Origin: an uncultured Clostridia bacterium
Lineage (GTDB): Bacteria; Bacillota; Clostridia; Saccharofermentanales; Saccharofermentanaceae
Reading direction: 5' to 3'
DNA: 64,000 nt
NCBI GenBank assembly: GCA_946407705.1
Contig: CAMJPC010000002.1
Span: 1-64,000 of the forward strand
The notes below the pieces were generated by a model. That model was given only the letters and a program-made list of their open reading frames with translations, was not told where the DNA came from and did not search any database. A program made the position numbers and the translations under genes. Numbering within the stretch: the first letter of the stretch is position 1; each line of letters starts with the position of its first letter. This document shows positions 8,890 through 17,567 of this stretch, one piece after another.

Positions 8890-11340
8890 TCAGTCTTCCT
8901 GCTTGGGATCGATCGGTTTGAATCCGAAGACAGGCTTTGTTGCCGTGGGAGCTACGTGAGCCGCCGGGTCTGAGATATTAGGTCTGTGACCCTCAAGCTG
9001 AGAACCCTTTGCAGCCTTGAAGTGCGTGTTGCGTGCATGCTGATCGTCTTCGATCCTTGCTGCCGGAGCAGCGGAGCCTGCTGTGGTTCTTGAAAAGTAT
9101 GCTGACTTATGGCTTACTGCCTGATCCGCATAACTCTGTCTTTCAGCCGGTTCTTCCTGAGATCCGGTCTTAACTTCTGCCTGGACATCAGCTGCCTCAA
9201 CTTCAGCAGTCTGCTTGAAAGGATTGATTCCCGCTGTTCCCGGAGCAGCCCATACAGGTCTTCCGTTTGAACCGTTCCTGCCTGCGAGCATGCTGCCGAG
9301 CTGGTTGGAATTAGAAGAACCCTTGACTCGTGAAGTCGGAGCGGCTGCCGTAGGATTGAATGCTTCTTTTGCCGGAGCGGCTGCAACTGCAGTTCCGGCT
9401 GCTGCCATGGCAGCGCGGTTGGAAGCGAAGGCGGAAGGTCTCTTGATAGGACCGTTCTGAGCGTTCTTTACAGGTTCGCCCTTAACTTCTGCAACCGATC
9501 TTCCGGTTCTCATGGCAGCACGCATTGCCTGCTGCTCTCTGGCCGCTTCAGCTCTTTCCCTGGCAAGTCTCATTGATTCGCTGTCAGCGCCACTCTTTGC
9601 AGAAGGAGCACGCTGAGGAGTGAACTTGGATGAAGACTTGACTGCAGAAGTAACGATCTTGTCTGAAGGACGTGTTCCTGCAGCGGGCTTAAATGCCGAA
9701 GTTACGATCTTCTCGGTGGGACGTGATCCTGCCGAAGGCTTAAAAGCCGATGACATGATCTCATCAGTTGTATGTGATACTTCAGTCTTGAAGACTTCGT
9801 TGGGATCGACTGCCTTGGCGCGCTCTATGCCCTCTGCCGGCTTGAAAGGCGAAGCAGGCTTGTTGTCATCCTTCTTCTGTGAAGTGAAGCCCATGACTGC
9901 TGCCGTTTCCATGGCAAGCTTTGCGCTGTTTGCAGGTGTGGACGAGGGCGCAGTTGATGCTGCCGGAGCCTTTTCCGCAGCTGCAAATGCCGCATGATTT
10001 ACAGAAAGTTCCTTCGGGCGCTTGATGGGAGCGTGAGCCGTCGTAGTTCTCTTGGCTGCGATCTCAGCCTGCTTTTCGGCTTCGTCGATCGCCTTGATCT
10101 CTTTCTTGCCTGCTGCAGGATTATAGCTGTATCCGTGCTGAGCATCAGATGCGATGGGAGCGTACTTTGTGCTTGATCCGCTGTAGGCATATACGAGATC
10201 TCCGACTCCGGGGATGAAGTCCAGAATGAGATCCTTGCCTTCCTTACCCTGGTTCTTGAGTGCTCTTACTCTGAGGTAGGAAAGTCCGCCTGCGATAGCG
10301 ACAAGAACAAACCAGAGCCATGCAAATGACTTCTTGTTCTTGGATTCATTATGGTTAAGTGCTGCGGCAACAGGTGTAGGTTCTGCTTCAGTAGTCTCTG
10401 TTGTCGTTGTTCCGTCAAACGGGTTTACTGCAGCTGCAACAACGGCGCTGGTCGTAGTCTCAGAGCCTGCCGCCAGACCTGCAAGAATAGGCTTTTTCTT
10501 CTTATTCTTGTTGCTATTTGATTTTGAGTCAGATGACTTCTTCTTGGAATTACTATCCTTGGAAGAATTCTTCTTGTTACCGGAAGACTTGCTCTTGTTT
10601 GTCTGCTTGCCGGCACTGGTCGGAGCAGTTGTGGGAGTCTTTGTAGGAACTGCCGTAGGTACCTTAGTGGGTACTTTAGTAGGTGCCTTGGTAGGCGCCT
10701 TTGTGGGTGCCTTAGTAGGTGCTTTTGTAGGAGCCTTGGTAGGTGCCTTTGTGGGTGCCTTTGTGGGTGCCTTAGTAGGTGCTTTTGTAGGCGCCTTTGT
10801 GGGTGCCTTAGTAGGTGCCTTCGTAGGTGCTTTTGTAGGCGCCTTGGTAGGTGCCTTTGTGGGTGCCTTCGTAGGTGCTTTTGTAGGAGCCTTGGTAGGT
10901 GCCTTTGTGGGTGCCTTAGTAGGTGCTTTTGTAGGCGCCTTTGTGGGTGCCTTCGTAGGTGCTTTTGTAGGAGCCTTTGTGGGCGCCTTGGTAGGAACAG
11001 GGGCATAGGAACAGTTAAATCCTACTGTGCCCCAATCTTCCGTGATCTTAACAGTAACCTTTGCTTTGTTGCTGCTGTTGATCGAAACGGTACAGCCCCA
11101 TTTATCCGTGATGGATTTCACATGATCAAGTTTGCTGATTTTCTTGGACAGATCGATCGTAACTGATTCGCCCTTTTTACCGGTGACGTGAATTGTCGCT
11201 CCGGTTCCCCAGTTGCTGGCGACAGAAGATGATGCTGCATGTACTTCATAACTTGGTGAAAAGAAAGTTACGATGCCAAAAAATGTAACCGCACACAAAA
11301 AGACCGCAATAACCCTGCTCAACTTATTGCCCGTCGACAT
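8890..11340 (-). CDS. Secreted PTKA-repeat membrane protein with an N-terminal WG-type domain
   Basis: An 816-residue protein I do not recognise as a named family. In order: signal peptide (residues 1-36, cleavage near VHAAS); a beta-rich domain of about 70 residues with NWG, KWG and DWG motifs; about 30 tetrapeptide units (residues 116-240), roughly 26 of them PTKA, the rest PTKV/PTAV/PTKT variants; a Lys/Ser/Asn-rich stretch; a transmembrane segment (WLWFVLVAIAGGLSYLRV) near residue 345; and a 450-residue Ala/Pro/Lys-rich, low-complexity cytoplasmic tail. This suggests an external domain on a rigid cationic stalk anchored in the membrane. The WG domain resembles that of the cellulase at 12532. 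ATG at 11340 has GGGAGGG 6 bases upstream; the TTG before it is not needed. Confidence 0.75.
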   Translation of the reverse strand: MSTGNKLSRVIAVFLCAVTFFGIVTFFSPSYEVHAASSSVASNWGTGATIHVTGKKGESVTIDLSKKISKLDHVKSITDKWGCTVSINSSNKAKVTVKITEDWGTVGFNCSYAPVPTKAPTKAPTKAPTKAPTKAPTKAPTKAPTKAPTKAPTKAPTKAPTKAPTKAPTKAPTKAPTKAPTKAPTKAPTKAPTKAPTKAPTKAPTKAPTKAPTKAPTKAPTKVPTKVPTAVPTKTPTTAPTSAGKQTNKSKSSGNKKNSSKDSNSKKKSSDSKSNSNKNKKKKPILAGLAAGSETTTSAVVAAAVNPFDGTTTTETTEAEPTPVAAALNHNESKNKKSFAWLWFVLVAIAGGLSYLRVRALKNQGKEGKDLILDFIPGVGDLVYAYSGSSTKYAPIASDAQHGYSYNPAAGKKEIKAIDEAEKQAEIAAKRTTTAHAPIKRPKELSVNHAAFAAAEKAPAASTAPSSTPANSAKLAMETAAVMGFTSQKKDDNKPASPFKPAEGIERAKAVDPNEVFKTEVSHTTDEIMSSAFKPSAGSRPTEKIVTSAFKPAAGTRPSDKIVTSAVKSSSKFTPQRAPSAKSGADSESMRLARERAEAAREQQAMRAAMRTGRSVAEVKGEPVKNAQNGPIKRPSAFASNRAAMAAAGTAVAAAPAKEAFNPTAAAPTSRVKGSSNSNQLGSMLAGRNGSNGRPVWAAPGTAGINPFKQTAEVEAADVQAEVKTGSQEEPAERQSYADQAVSHKSAYFSRTTAGSAAPAARIEDDQHARNTHFKAAKGSQLEGHRPNISDPAAHVAPTATKPVFGFKPIDPKQED
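10631..10995 (-). repeat. 12-bp tandem repeats coding for PTKA units
   Basis: About 30 copies of a 12-base unit, each encoding Pro-Thr-Lys-Ala or a close variant. Synonymous changes mark longer blocks of about 48 bases that recur several times, so the array seems to have grown by duplication of multi-unit blocks. The degenerate units (PTKV, PTAV, PTKT, PTTA, PTSA) lie only at the C-terminal side, near 10631-10680. Confidence 0.95.
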
Positions 11341-11375
11341 CAAGGACCCTCCCTGAATTATGTAATAAACGAAGC

Positions 11376-11392
11376 GTTAACAATTTGTTAAC
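11376..11392. promoter_or_regulatory. Perfect 17-bp palindrome, candidate operator
   Basis: Two 8-base arms (GTTAACAA and TTGTTAAC) surround one central base. The palindrome begins at the predicted transcription start of the PTKA-repeat gene, where a bound repressor would block initiation. The regulator is unknown. Confidence 0.5.
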
Positions 11393-11398
11393 ACCTAA

Positions 11399-11426
11399 AT
11401 TATACAATCCCCACAAGAAAAAACAA
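11399..11426 (-). promoter_or_regulatory. Promoter of the PTKA-repeat surface protein gene
   Basis: -10 TATAAT at 11399-11404 and a weaker -35 TTGTTT at 11421-11426, spacer 16, about 60 bases ahead of the ATG. Confidence 0.55.
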
Positions 11427-11524
11427 GAGACGGGATAAATATGTGGTAAATTTGACAATTCCGCAAACACCTTATATTAGTGCGTTTGCAGATTTGGGCG
11501 GGTGAAAAAAATATTGATATTTGT

Positions 11525-12508
11525 TTATACGTTCCTTAAACCCTGTCCCGTGATCGAATCGGGAGCAGCTTTGACTTCTCCGCTGCCGGGGCGGGTGGGC
11601 GCTTCAACTCTGCTGCGCTTAACGCTGGATGACGGACGCTTATGTCTGACCGGGCCCTTGTCATCTTTGGCTTTGAAACCTTCTACCGGCTTCTCTGCAG
11701 CCGGAAGGATTGCTTCTTCTCCGACTTTCATGATATCGGGCTTTTCAGCCTGAACCTCGGCGGGACGCTCTACGACTGCGTTTTCGACATCGGTACCGAT
11801 CTGGGGACGCATTACTCCGCTGAGCATGGGATCCTCCTCTTCTTCGATGTCTTCGGTTGCTTTGCGTCTGATGTATTCCGCGACGGCACCTTTTCCGACC
11901 CTGGCGGATGTGGGGCGCTTCAGTGCGGTCGGTTTGATCTTGGCGGGAGCTGCAGAATCCATTACCAGAGCGGGAGTATTAGCCTCTTCGCCTATGGAAT
12001 CGGAATCGAGTTCAGCCTTCTGTTCCCTTCTTGCTTCAAGGGTATTCGAATAAACGGGCCTGATAGGCGCAGTGTTGGATTTCTGAAGATATCCGTTGAT
12101 AACAAGCTGGTCTCTGGCGCGGTCCATCTGTTCCGCTTTCTTGGATGAGATTCCGAGCGAGCCGAAAACATCTTTTGCGGTGCTTTCCCCGCGCTCAACC
12201 TCACTCTTTCCTCCGATCAGGGTGTTAGTGCTCTCGGCTGCCTGCTCGGCAAGCTTTTCAGCTTCCCTTCTGGCTCTCTCATATTCTCTGAGCTTCTTGC
12301 CGCCGTCGTCCTTGCGATCCTCGATGCCGTCAACGACCTCGAGCTTACGCCTCTCGGCAGCCCAATCCTGTTCGCGCTTTTCCTTGCGTCTCTCAAGAGC
12401 GCGCCAGACTGCAAAAGCGATCGCAAGGGCGAGCAATACCGCAGGTATCACTATCCACAGGAGCTTTTCCAGGAACATGTTATTTTCTAAGACGTTATAA
12501 ACTATCAT
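11525..12508 (-). CDS. Single-pass membrane protein with a charged cytoplasmic tail, unknown function
   Basis: A 327-residue protein with one N-terminal membrane helix (LLWIVIPAVLLALAIAFAVW, residues 16-35), then a highly charged Arg/Glu/Lys tail with coiled-coil character to residue 100 and disordered sequence beyond. No family is recognised. Its tail carries a KRPTSARVGK patch that loosely recalls the IKRPSAF and IKRPKEL patches in the tail of the neighbouring PTKA-repeat protein. It begins 23 bases after the cellulase stop, so it belongs to the PQQ - dCMP deaminase - cellulase operon. No clear Shine-Dalgarno sequence precedes the ATG at 12508; an ATG 10 codons later (12478) would still include the helix. 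Confidence 0.65.
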   Translation of the reverse strand: MIVYNVLENNMFLEKLLWIVIPAVLLALAIAFAVWRALERRKEKREQDWAAERRKLEVVDGIEDRKDDGGKKLREYERARREAEKLAEQAAESTNTLIGGKSEVERGESTAKDVFGSLGISSKKAEQMDRARDQLVINGYLQKSNTAPIRPVYSNTLEARREQKAELDSDSIGEEANTPALVMDSAAPAKIKPTALKRPTSARVGKGAVAEYIRRKATEDIEEEEDPMLSGVMRPQIGTDVENAVVERPAEVQAEKPDIMKVGEEAILPAAEKPVEGFKAKDDKGPVRHKRPSSSVKRSRVEAPTRPGSGEVKAAPDSITGQGLRNV

Positions 12509-12531
12509 CGTTATTCTTTTCGTCTTGCGGC

Positions 12532-14556
12532 TTATTCTTCAGAGCCGCCGTCATCGCCGCCCTCCGGGGCGTCCTCCTTATTACCTTTGGTGCATGCGTT
12601 TGCCGCATGAAGTCCTGCCATTACCGACACAACGCATACGCCTGCGCTTATCACGAATATTATAACTGCCAGCACGATTCTTACCACGGGCGTCGGTGTA
12701 AAAACAGAGGGCGTTTCAGCCGCATTTGTTGTTTCAGTTGCCGAAGACTCTGCTTCAGAGGCGGTCATTCCGGTCTCAGTCTCAGAAGCCGAAGTGGCAG
12801 CAGCCGTCGTCTCGCGCTGTGCGGTGGTCGTGTCAGGGGCATAAGTTACGTTCTGACCTGTGAGTTCAGTCAGTGAAATGCCGTTCGAACCGAGCGGGAT
12901 CTTGTGGTCGAGACCTACAAATCTGCCCGATGCGCTCTGCCAGAGGACTTCCTTGACCAATGCGTACTTTTCCTCGTCCCAGGTCTTGAAGTCGTCCTTG
13001 ACCAGACCGCCCGTGTCACCGGAATTGGCATTGAAGCACCAGAACGTGTGGTTCAGCTTCTTCTCTTCGATCAGCTGTCTCATGAACTTCATCCATTTGA
13101 GGTTGTCGCCCTGCATGAAGCCGCCCCACTCACCGACCAGGATCGGTGCTATTCCCTCATCTGCGATGTAGAGCCAGAATGGCCCCCATGCATCCTTCTT
13201 GAGCGAGTCGTAGGTGAATTCCTTCTCAAACCACGGCTGCTTATAGACGATCGGGCCGTAATCGTGAGGCGAATAGACGATCTGCTTATTGAGTGCCTCG
13301 GAACCGAGATCGATCGGATAGTCCTTAACGCCCATCAGGTTTCCGCCCCACCAGGTAATGCGGTAGTCTTCCTTATTTGTAGAAGTGAAGTTGTTGGCCT
13401 TGATATCCTTGGGATAGATCTCGATGCCCTCGATAACGATCAGGGCATGGGGATTCTCTTTGAGGACAGCCTTTCCGGCCTTCTCGGCAACCTTTTTCCA
13501 GTTGTTCGGATCGTTTGAATCGTTCCAGATCGCAATCGGTGATTCCGGCGGCTTTCCGTGTGGCTCGTTCTTCAAGTCGTAAGCAATGATGGTGTCATTA
13601 TCCTTATATCTTTCGGCCATCCATCTGAGAGACTCGATGAAATCCTCTTCCTTAAGATTGTCCTTATACCATACCGGGTGGTTATGACCTGCGGCATCCG
13701 TTTTTACCGAGTGAATGTCGATCATGACCTTCATTCCGTTCTGTTCGCAGATCGAAAGAACGTAATCGAAGATCTCCAGCGAGTTCATGCTGTTCAGTTC
13801 CTGGTTATATGCGTTGTTGTAGTTAGCCTTCGGATACTGCCCGCTCTTCCACTGTAGGATGAGTTCGGATGACATGGGGACTCTTAAGAGGTTAAAGCCG
13901 TGGTCAGCTATTGATTCAAGAGCCTCTTTGAGATTGCAGTTCCATACGCCGTCGAAAAGGTTTGTTCCCGTGTTGTAGCCGAACCAGTTGCAGCCCGTGA
14001 GCCACACTTCGTTGCCGTTCATGTCGACGATCTTTGAACCGTCTGTCGTGAGCCAGTCGTCGCCCTTCTCGCCGGTAACGTTACCTTTATGGGCTTTGGC
14101 GGAACCGGTCTCTCCCGGTTCGTTACTCTCATTAGGGACGGTGGGATCGCTGCCTGCTTCAGTTGCAGAATCTGCCTCTCCGCTTCCCTTAACTGATATG
14201 AGCTTGGCGGACTTGACGCCGCTTCCTTCGACCTGGATGCCTACGCTGCTGTCAAAGCCCCAGCTGTTGGGACCGGATGACGAGACCGTGGCTATTACCC
14301 TTTTGCCGCTTATCTTGTAGGAATCAAATCCCCAGCCTGAAGCCTTCTTGATCTTGCCCGAGAACTCGGCCGTAACCGTAATGGTCTTATAGCCGCTGCA
14401 GCCTGAAAGCTGGATCGTCAACTGACCGCCATTTCCCCAGCAGTTGCTTTTCGCTTTTCCGGACGGAGCTGCGAAAACGGTTACCGGGAACAGGCATACG
14501 ATAAGGATTACCGTGACCAGCAGTGATGCTTTGCGGGTAATTTGATTGGGCCGCAT
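12532..14556 (-). CDS. Membrane-anchored GH5 endoglucanase with an N-terminal WG-type domain
   Basis: A 674-residue secreted cellulase. After a signal peptide (1-30) comes a beta-rich domain of about 80 residues with CWG, GWGF and SWGF motifs (34-116), then a short acidic linker. The GH5 catalytic domain (about 165-560) shows FNLLRVP, the acid/base Glu331 in LKNEP, SPHDYG, and the nucleophile Glu476 in LVGEWGG. A Thr/Ser/Ala/Glu-rich linker follows, then a C-terminal membrane helix near 628-655 and a charged tail. It should cleave beta-1,4-glucan at the cell surface, making cellodextrins for the phosphorylases encoded at 21-27 kb. It starts 13 bases after the dCMP deaminase gene; GAGG overlaps that gene's stop codon. 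Confidence 0.92.
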   Translation of the reverse strand: MRPNQITRKASLLVTVILIVCLFPVTVFAAPSGKAKSNCWGNGGQLTIQLSGCSGYKTITVTAEFSGKIKKASGWGFDSYKISGKRVIATVSSSGPNSWGFDSSVGIQVEGSGVKSAKLISVKGSGEADSATEAGSDPTVPNESNEPGETGSAKAHKGNVTGEKGDDWLTTDGSKIVDMNGNEVWLTGCNWFGYNTGTNLFDGVWNCNLKEALESIADHGFNLLRVPMSSELILQWKSGQYPKANYNNAYNQELNSMNSLEIFDYVLSICEQNGMKVMIDIHSVKTDAAGHNHPVWYKDNLKEEDFIESLRWMAERYKDNDTIIAYDLKNEPHGKPPESPIAIWNDSNDPNNWKKVAEKAGKAVLKENPHALIVIEGIEIYPKDIKANNFTSTNKEDYRITWWGGNLMGVKDYPIDLGSEALNKQIVYSPHDYGPIVYKQPWFEKEFTYDSLKKDAWGPFWLYIADEGIAPILVGEWGGFMQGDNLKWMKFMRQLIEEKKLNHTFWCFNANSGDTGGLVKDDFKTWDEEKYALVKEVLWQSASGRFVGLDHKIPLGSNGISLTELTGQNVTYAPDTTTAQRETTAAATSASETETGMTASEAESSATETTNAAETPSVFTPTPVVRIVLAVIIFVISAGVCVVSVMAGLHAANACTKGNKEDAPEGGDDGGSEE

Positions 14557-14569
14557 ATAAGATCAAACC

Positions 14570-15055
14570 TCAGAGATCGAGCGTTATGCCGCGTCCGGAA
14601 GACTCGTACTTCTCATACTTGATCCCGGCCGCATCGAGCATGCGCCTTGCAGCCTGGGCAGTCTCGGTATCGTGATACTTGTCGTCAAGATAAACGATCC
14701 TTCCAACCTTCTTCTGGATGAGAGCCTTCGTGCATTCATTGCAGGGGAAAAGTGTCGTATAGACCGTGTCACCCTCAAGATCTGCGGTCTTGCTGTTGAG
14801 GACCGCGTTCAGTTCCGCGTGGGTAACATATGCATACTTGGAATCGAGAGTGCCGCCGCTCCTGTCCCAGGGGAATTCATCATCTGAACATCCCAAGGGC
14901 ATGCCGTTGTAACCGACGGAAATAATGTACTTCTGGCTGTCAACGATGCAAGCACCAACCTGCGTGTTGGGATCCTTTGACCTCTTTGAAGCAAGTGAAG
15001 CAACGCCCATGAAATATTCGTCCCATGACAGGTAATCAGCTCTCTTGTCGCTCAT
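14570..15055 (-). CDS. comEB: dCMP deaminase (ComEB family)
   Basis: A 161-residue zinc-dependent deaminase that turns dCMP into dUMP for thymidylate synthesis. The zinc site is visible as HAELNA (His and catalytic Glu) and PCNEC (two Cys), with the family phrase DPNTQVGACIV near residue 28 and YNGMPLGC near 48. The ATG at 15055 is preferred to earlier in-frame codons because GGAGG lies 7 bases upstream and the protein then has the family's normal length. It sits between a hypothetical gene and a cellulase, an unexpected place for a nucleotide enzyme. Confidence 0.92.
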   Translation of the reverse strand: MSDKRADYLSWDEYFMGVASLASKRSKDPNTQVGACIVDSQKYIISVGYNGMPLGCSDDEFPWDRSGGTLDSKYAYVTHAELNAVLNSKTADLEGDTVYTTLFPCNECTKALIQKKVGRIVYLDDKYHDTETAQAARRMLDAAGIKYEKYESSGRGITLDL

Positions 15056-15135
15056 GCGGGAACCTCCGAGTAGTATATGTTGTGTAATTGTTGATTTTAC
15101 CCTACAACGGATAGTGCCGCAAGGCAGACGGCGTC

Positions 15136-15546
15136 TTATCTGAGGACAAAACTGCAGCCGGTGGTCTTCTCGATGAGAGTCTTGAGAAACTTCCACTTCT
15201 TTGGGAAATGCTGTTCCGCGCCTGCCGAAAGTTTGGAGCCGTCTTCGAACTCGACCATGATCTTCCATTCACCGGGGATCGTTGTCTTGTCTCCGAACTC
15301 GTTTTCGAGACCGCTGTTATAGCCCTTTATCCATTCGAGCATGCCGCTCTTGGGCAGTTCCTCTTTAAGCGTCTGATAATCGGAATCATTCAGCGAACGG
15401 GTAAAGTTGTTATTCCACATATAGCTGTCGCGCCACTGGATTACCTTTTTGACAAAGTCATACTTTACGGCATAACCCTCGTTTCCGAAAGTCGTGATGC
15501 CGACTTCAAAAACGGTAATATTCTCATACGCAACATCAAATTCCAT
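15136..15546 (-). CDS. Small protein of unknown function
   Basis: A 136-residue soluble protein with no signal peptide or membrane helix, rich in aromatic residues (WRDSYMWNNNF near residue 39, HFPKKWKFLK near 112). No family is recognised. The ATG at 15546 is chosen over the preceding TTG, but the ribosome site is weak. It starts 18 bases after the PQQ-propeller gene and is probably co-expressed with it. Confidence 0.6.
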   Translation of the reverse strand: MEFDVAYENITVFEVGITTFGNEGYAVKYDFVKKVIQWRDSYMWNNNFTRSLNDSDYQTLKEELPKSGMLEWIKGYNSGLENEFGDKTTIPGEWKIMVEFEDGSKLSAGAEQHFPKKWKFLKTLIEKTTGCSFVLR

Positions 15547-15564
15547 CAAATGTTCAACACCCGT

Positions 15565-17442
15565 TTATTCAATAGATATACCGAAGATGCTTCCGGTAGT
15601 TGTTCCGACTACCATGATTCCGTTGTAGACAACGGGAGATGCTTCGATATTGATGCCGGAAGACGTCTTCTCGGGAGTTCCGAGATTCTTCGCGGTCTGC
15701 AGATACTTGATACGTTCTCCCGTCTGGGCGTTTACGAGGTGGACCTGACCGATCGAGTCGCAGATAACGATATAAGCGTTTCCGTCCGAATCGTAGAAGT
15801 CTACCGGGGAACTGTACGAGTAAATGTTCATATTATATTCCCAAACCTTGGTACCCAAGGTCTTGTCATATGCAATAAGTTTATTACCCGCGGCGAGATC
15901 ATTTGTCATACTAAAAGAGAAAATGACAAGGTTGGAGATGGTCTTCTTTCCCACGATCGGGTTGCCTAAGCATCCGCCGCTCTGGTCGGTCTCGGAAGTC
16001 TCTCCGTTGAACGTGTAGCAAGGCTCGGATGACTGCCATTCGACCTTGCCCGTAAGTCCGTTGATCTTATAGATGTAAGCGGCGCCGCTGTATTTGCCCG
16101 TACCACCCTGGTTATCAACCTCTGTTCCGACATAGACATAAGGAACGCCGTCCTGCTCGTCGATTACCGGTGTGATGTCTGAATCGTCGCCTAAGACTAC
16201 GGTCCATACCATCTTGAGAGTATTAAGGTCGAGGCAGCAGAGGTTTCTCGTGTTGTCAACGAAATAACCGTAGTTGCCGTAGCATGCGATGGAACTCTCA
16301 ACACCCATATGGGATGTCGTGTTGTCAGCGAAAATATACTTGTAGTGGGTAACGACAGGAGCGACCGTGATCGCTCCCGGCGAATAGTTCGTGTTGAGAT
16401 CGAATGTGTAGATGAGGCCGTTTTCGCAAGGCCAGATGAGCGTGTCAGTATCGCCGCTTACGATCGGTGATGAGTCGAAAGCGGACCAGTTGCTCCTGTA
16501 AGCGCCGTCCTCGGAACCGTCGTAGGACCAGAGGAGAGAACCATCGAGGAGAGAATAGATGTACATACCGAAAGTATTGCCACCGTTGTTATCCGTCTGT
16601 CCTACATAGAGAAGAGGATAGCCTCTCGGGTCGAGAGCGGGCGTTCCCTTGATGGATGCGCCGACGTTGATCGGCTGTCTCGTGGGCTCTCCGTTGATAA
16701 GGTTAAGGAAATAGATCTTACCGTCGAGAGAAGCAATTATTACTTCAGCCAGTGCAGCCTGCTGCTTGGCCTTTTCGAACATGTTCATGTTGTGTCTCAG
16801 AGCATCGGGCCACTCAACGACCAGCGGCTGACCGGTCCATCTTACGCCCTGCCACTCGAAACTCTGCGTTGAAGCGAGACGCTTGCCGAGCTTGTTATAT
16901 TCCCACTTCTGATTGAGCGAGCCTGCGACGACGCTCGTATAACCGAAGGATGCGCAGTTGCGGAAGTTATTGCCTCTGAAGGTGAAGATGCCCGGAACTG
17001 AACCGAAATCAACGGGATCCTTGAAATAGATCTGCTTCCCTCTGTTGTATCCGGTCTTCGCGTCAACGATCTTCTTGTTGATGAACACCTGCTCGGAAAT
17101 GCCGCGCTTTGAAGGCAAAGCGTCATTCTCGACCTTGGCTTCGGGATCCATCTTGACGGCAGCGAGACCCGGATAGAGCACGGGGTTCTGGTTAGGCGTC
17201 ATGGGAGGGATCGGTGAAGGTGTAGGTGATGCGACAGAGATATAAATAGACTGACCTGAGCCAACGCTGGCAAGGGTTTCAGTGGAAGTTGTCTTACGGA
17301 AATAAACGGCTGCGAGGATGGATGTGAGGATGACGAAAAGCACCGTCAGCGTGACGACCATCATCATGGTCGTTTCGTTAGGGTCCCTTGACGGCCTGTA
17401 AAAGCTGTTATCGGGTTCGATGTACTGATCCCCGCGGTTCAT
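15565..17442 (-). CDS. Membrane-anchored PQQ-type beta-propeller protein
   Basis: A 625-residue protein with a short cytoplasmic N-terminus, one membrane helix (MMVVTLTVLFVILTSILAAV, about residues 27-46), a Pro/Thr linker, and then repeated beta-propeller blades of the PQQ type, recognisable from recurring DGKIYFLNL, DGSLLWSYDG and GKVEWQSS elements. Such propellers are usually binding or scaffold domains rather than enzymes; no PQQ-dehydrogenase active site is evident. It should face outward. It heads the leftward operon that ends with the cellulase and single-pass protein. ATG at 17442 has GAGG 7 bases upstream. Confidence 0.85.
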   Translation of the reverse strand: MNRGDQYIEPDNSFYRPSRDPNETTMMMVVTLTVLFVILTSILAAVYFRKTTSTETLASVGSGQSIYISVASPTPSPIPPMTPNQNPVLYPGLAAVKMDPEAKVENDALPSKRGISEQVFINKKIVDAKTGYNRGKQIYFKDPVDFGSVPGIFTFRGNNFRNCASFGYTSVVAGSLNQKWEYNKLGKRLASTQSFEWQGVRWTGQPLVVEWPDALRHNMNMFEKAKQQAALAEVIIASLDGKIYFLNLINGEPTRQPINVGASIKGTPALDPRGYPLLYVGQTDNNGGNTFGMYIYSLLDGSLLWSYDGSEDGAYRSNWSAFDSSPIVSGDTDTLIWPCENGLIYTFDLNTNYSPGAITVAPVVTHYKYIFADNTTSHMGVESSIACYGNYGYFVDNTRNLCCLDLNTLKMVWTVVLGDDSDITPVIDEQDGVPYVYVGTEVDNQGGTGKYSGAAYIYKINGLTGKVEWQSSEPCYTFNGETSETDQSGGCLGNPIVGKKTISNLVIFSFSMTNDLAAGNKLIAYDKTLGTKVWEYNMNIYSYSSPVDFYDSDGNAYIVICDSIGQVHLVNAQTGERIKYLQTAKNLGTPEKTSSGINIEASPVVYNGIMVVGTTTGSIFGISIE

Positions 17443-17502
17443 ACGCCTTCCTCGTGTTAAAAAAGCAGCCCTTCGCCACTACCGTTGCAAAAGATAACGC
17501 CT

Positions 17503-17531
17503 ATTTTAACACGGGCGTAAAATTATCACAA
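17503..17531 (-). promoter_or_regulatory. Promoter of the PQQ-propeller/cellulase operon
   Basis: -35 TTGTGA at 17526-17531, a 17-bp spacer and -10 TAAAAT at 17503-17508, with TG one base before the -10 (extended -10). It lies about 60 bases ahead of the ATG at 17442. Confidence 0.55.
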
Positions 17532-17567
17532 ATTATAAGGAATTTTTTAGTCTTTTTTACGGGCTCT

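Noticed and set aside
10334..11008. A long open frame on the plus strand (Gly-Ala-Phe-Val repeats) opposite the PTKA array, and another in a second minus frame
   Set aside because: A 12-base repeat without stop codons is open in several frames at once. The chosen frame alone has a signal peptide, ribosome site and sensible flanking domains.
8890..11340. PTKA protein as a sortase-anchored wall protein
   Set aside because: There is no LPxTG motif; a membrane helix follows the repeats and a 450-residue tail lies beyond it.
11452..11753. TTGACA box and an 83-codon GTG frame with a hydrophobic start on the plus strand
   Set aside because: The -10 is poor at the right spacing, and the frame runs antisense to the single-pass protein gene with no family features after residue 12.
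14570..15268. N-terminal extension of the dCMP deaminase by 71 residues
   Set aside because: The extra part is Arg-rich, runs antisense-like through the upstream gene's end, and the ATG at 15055 has a perfect ribosome site.
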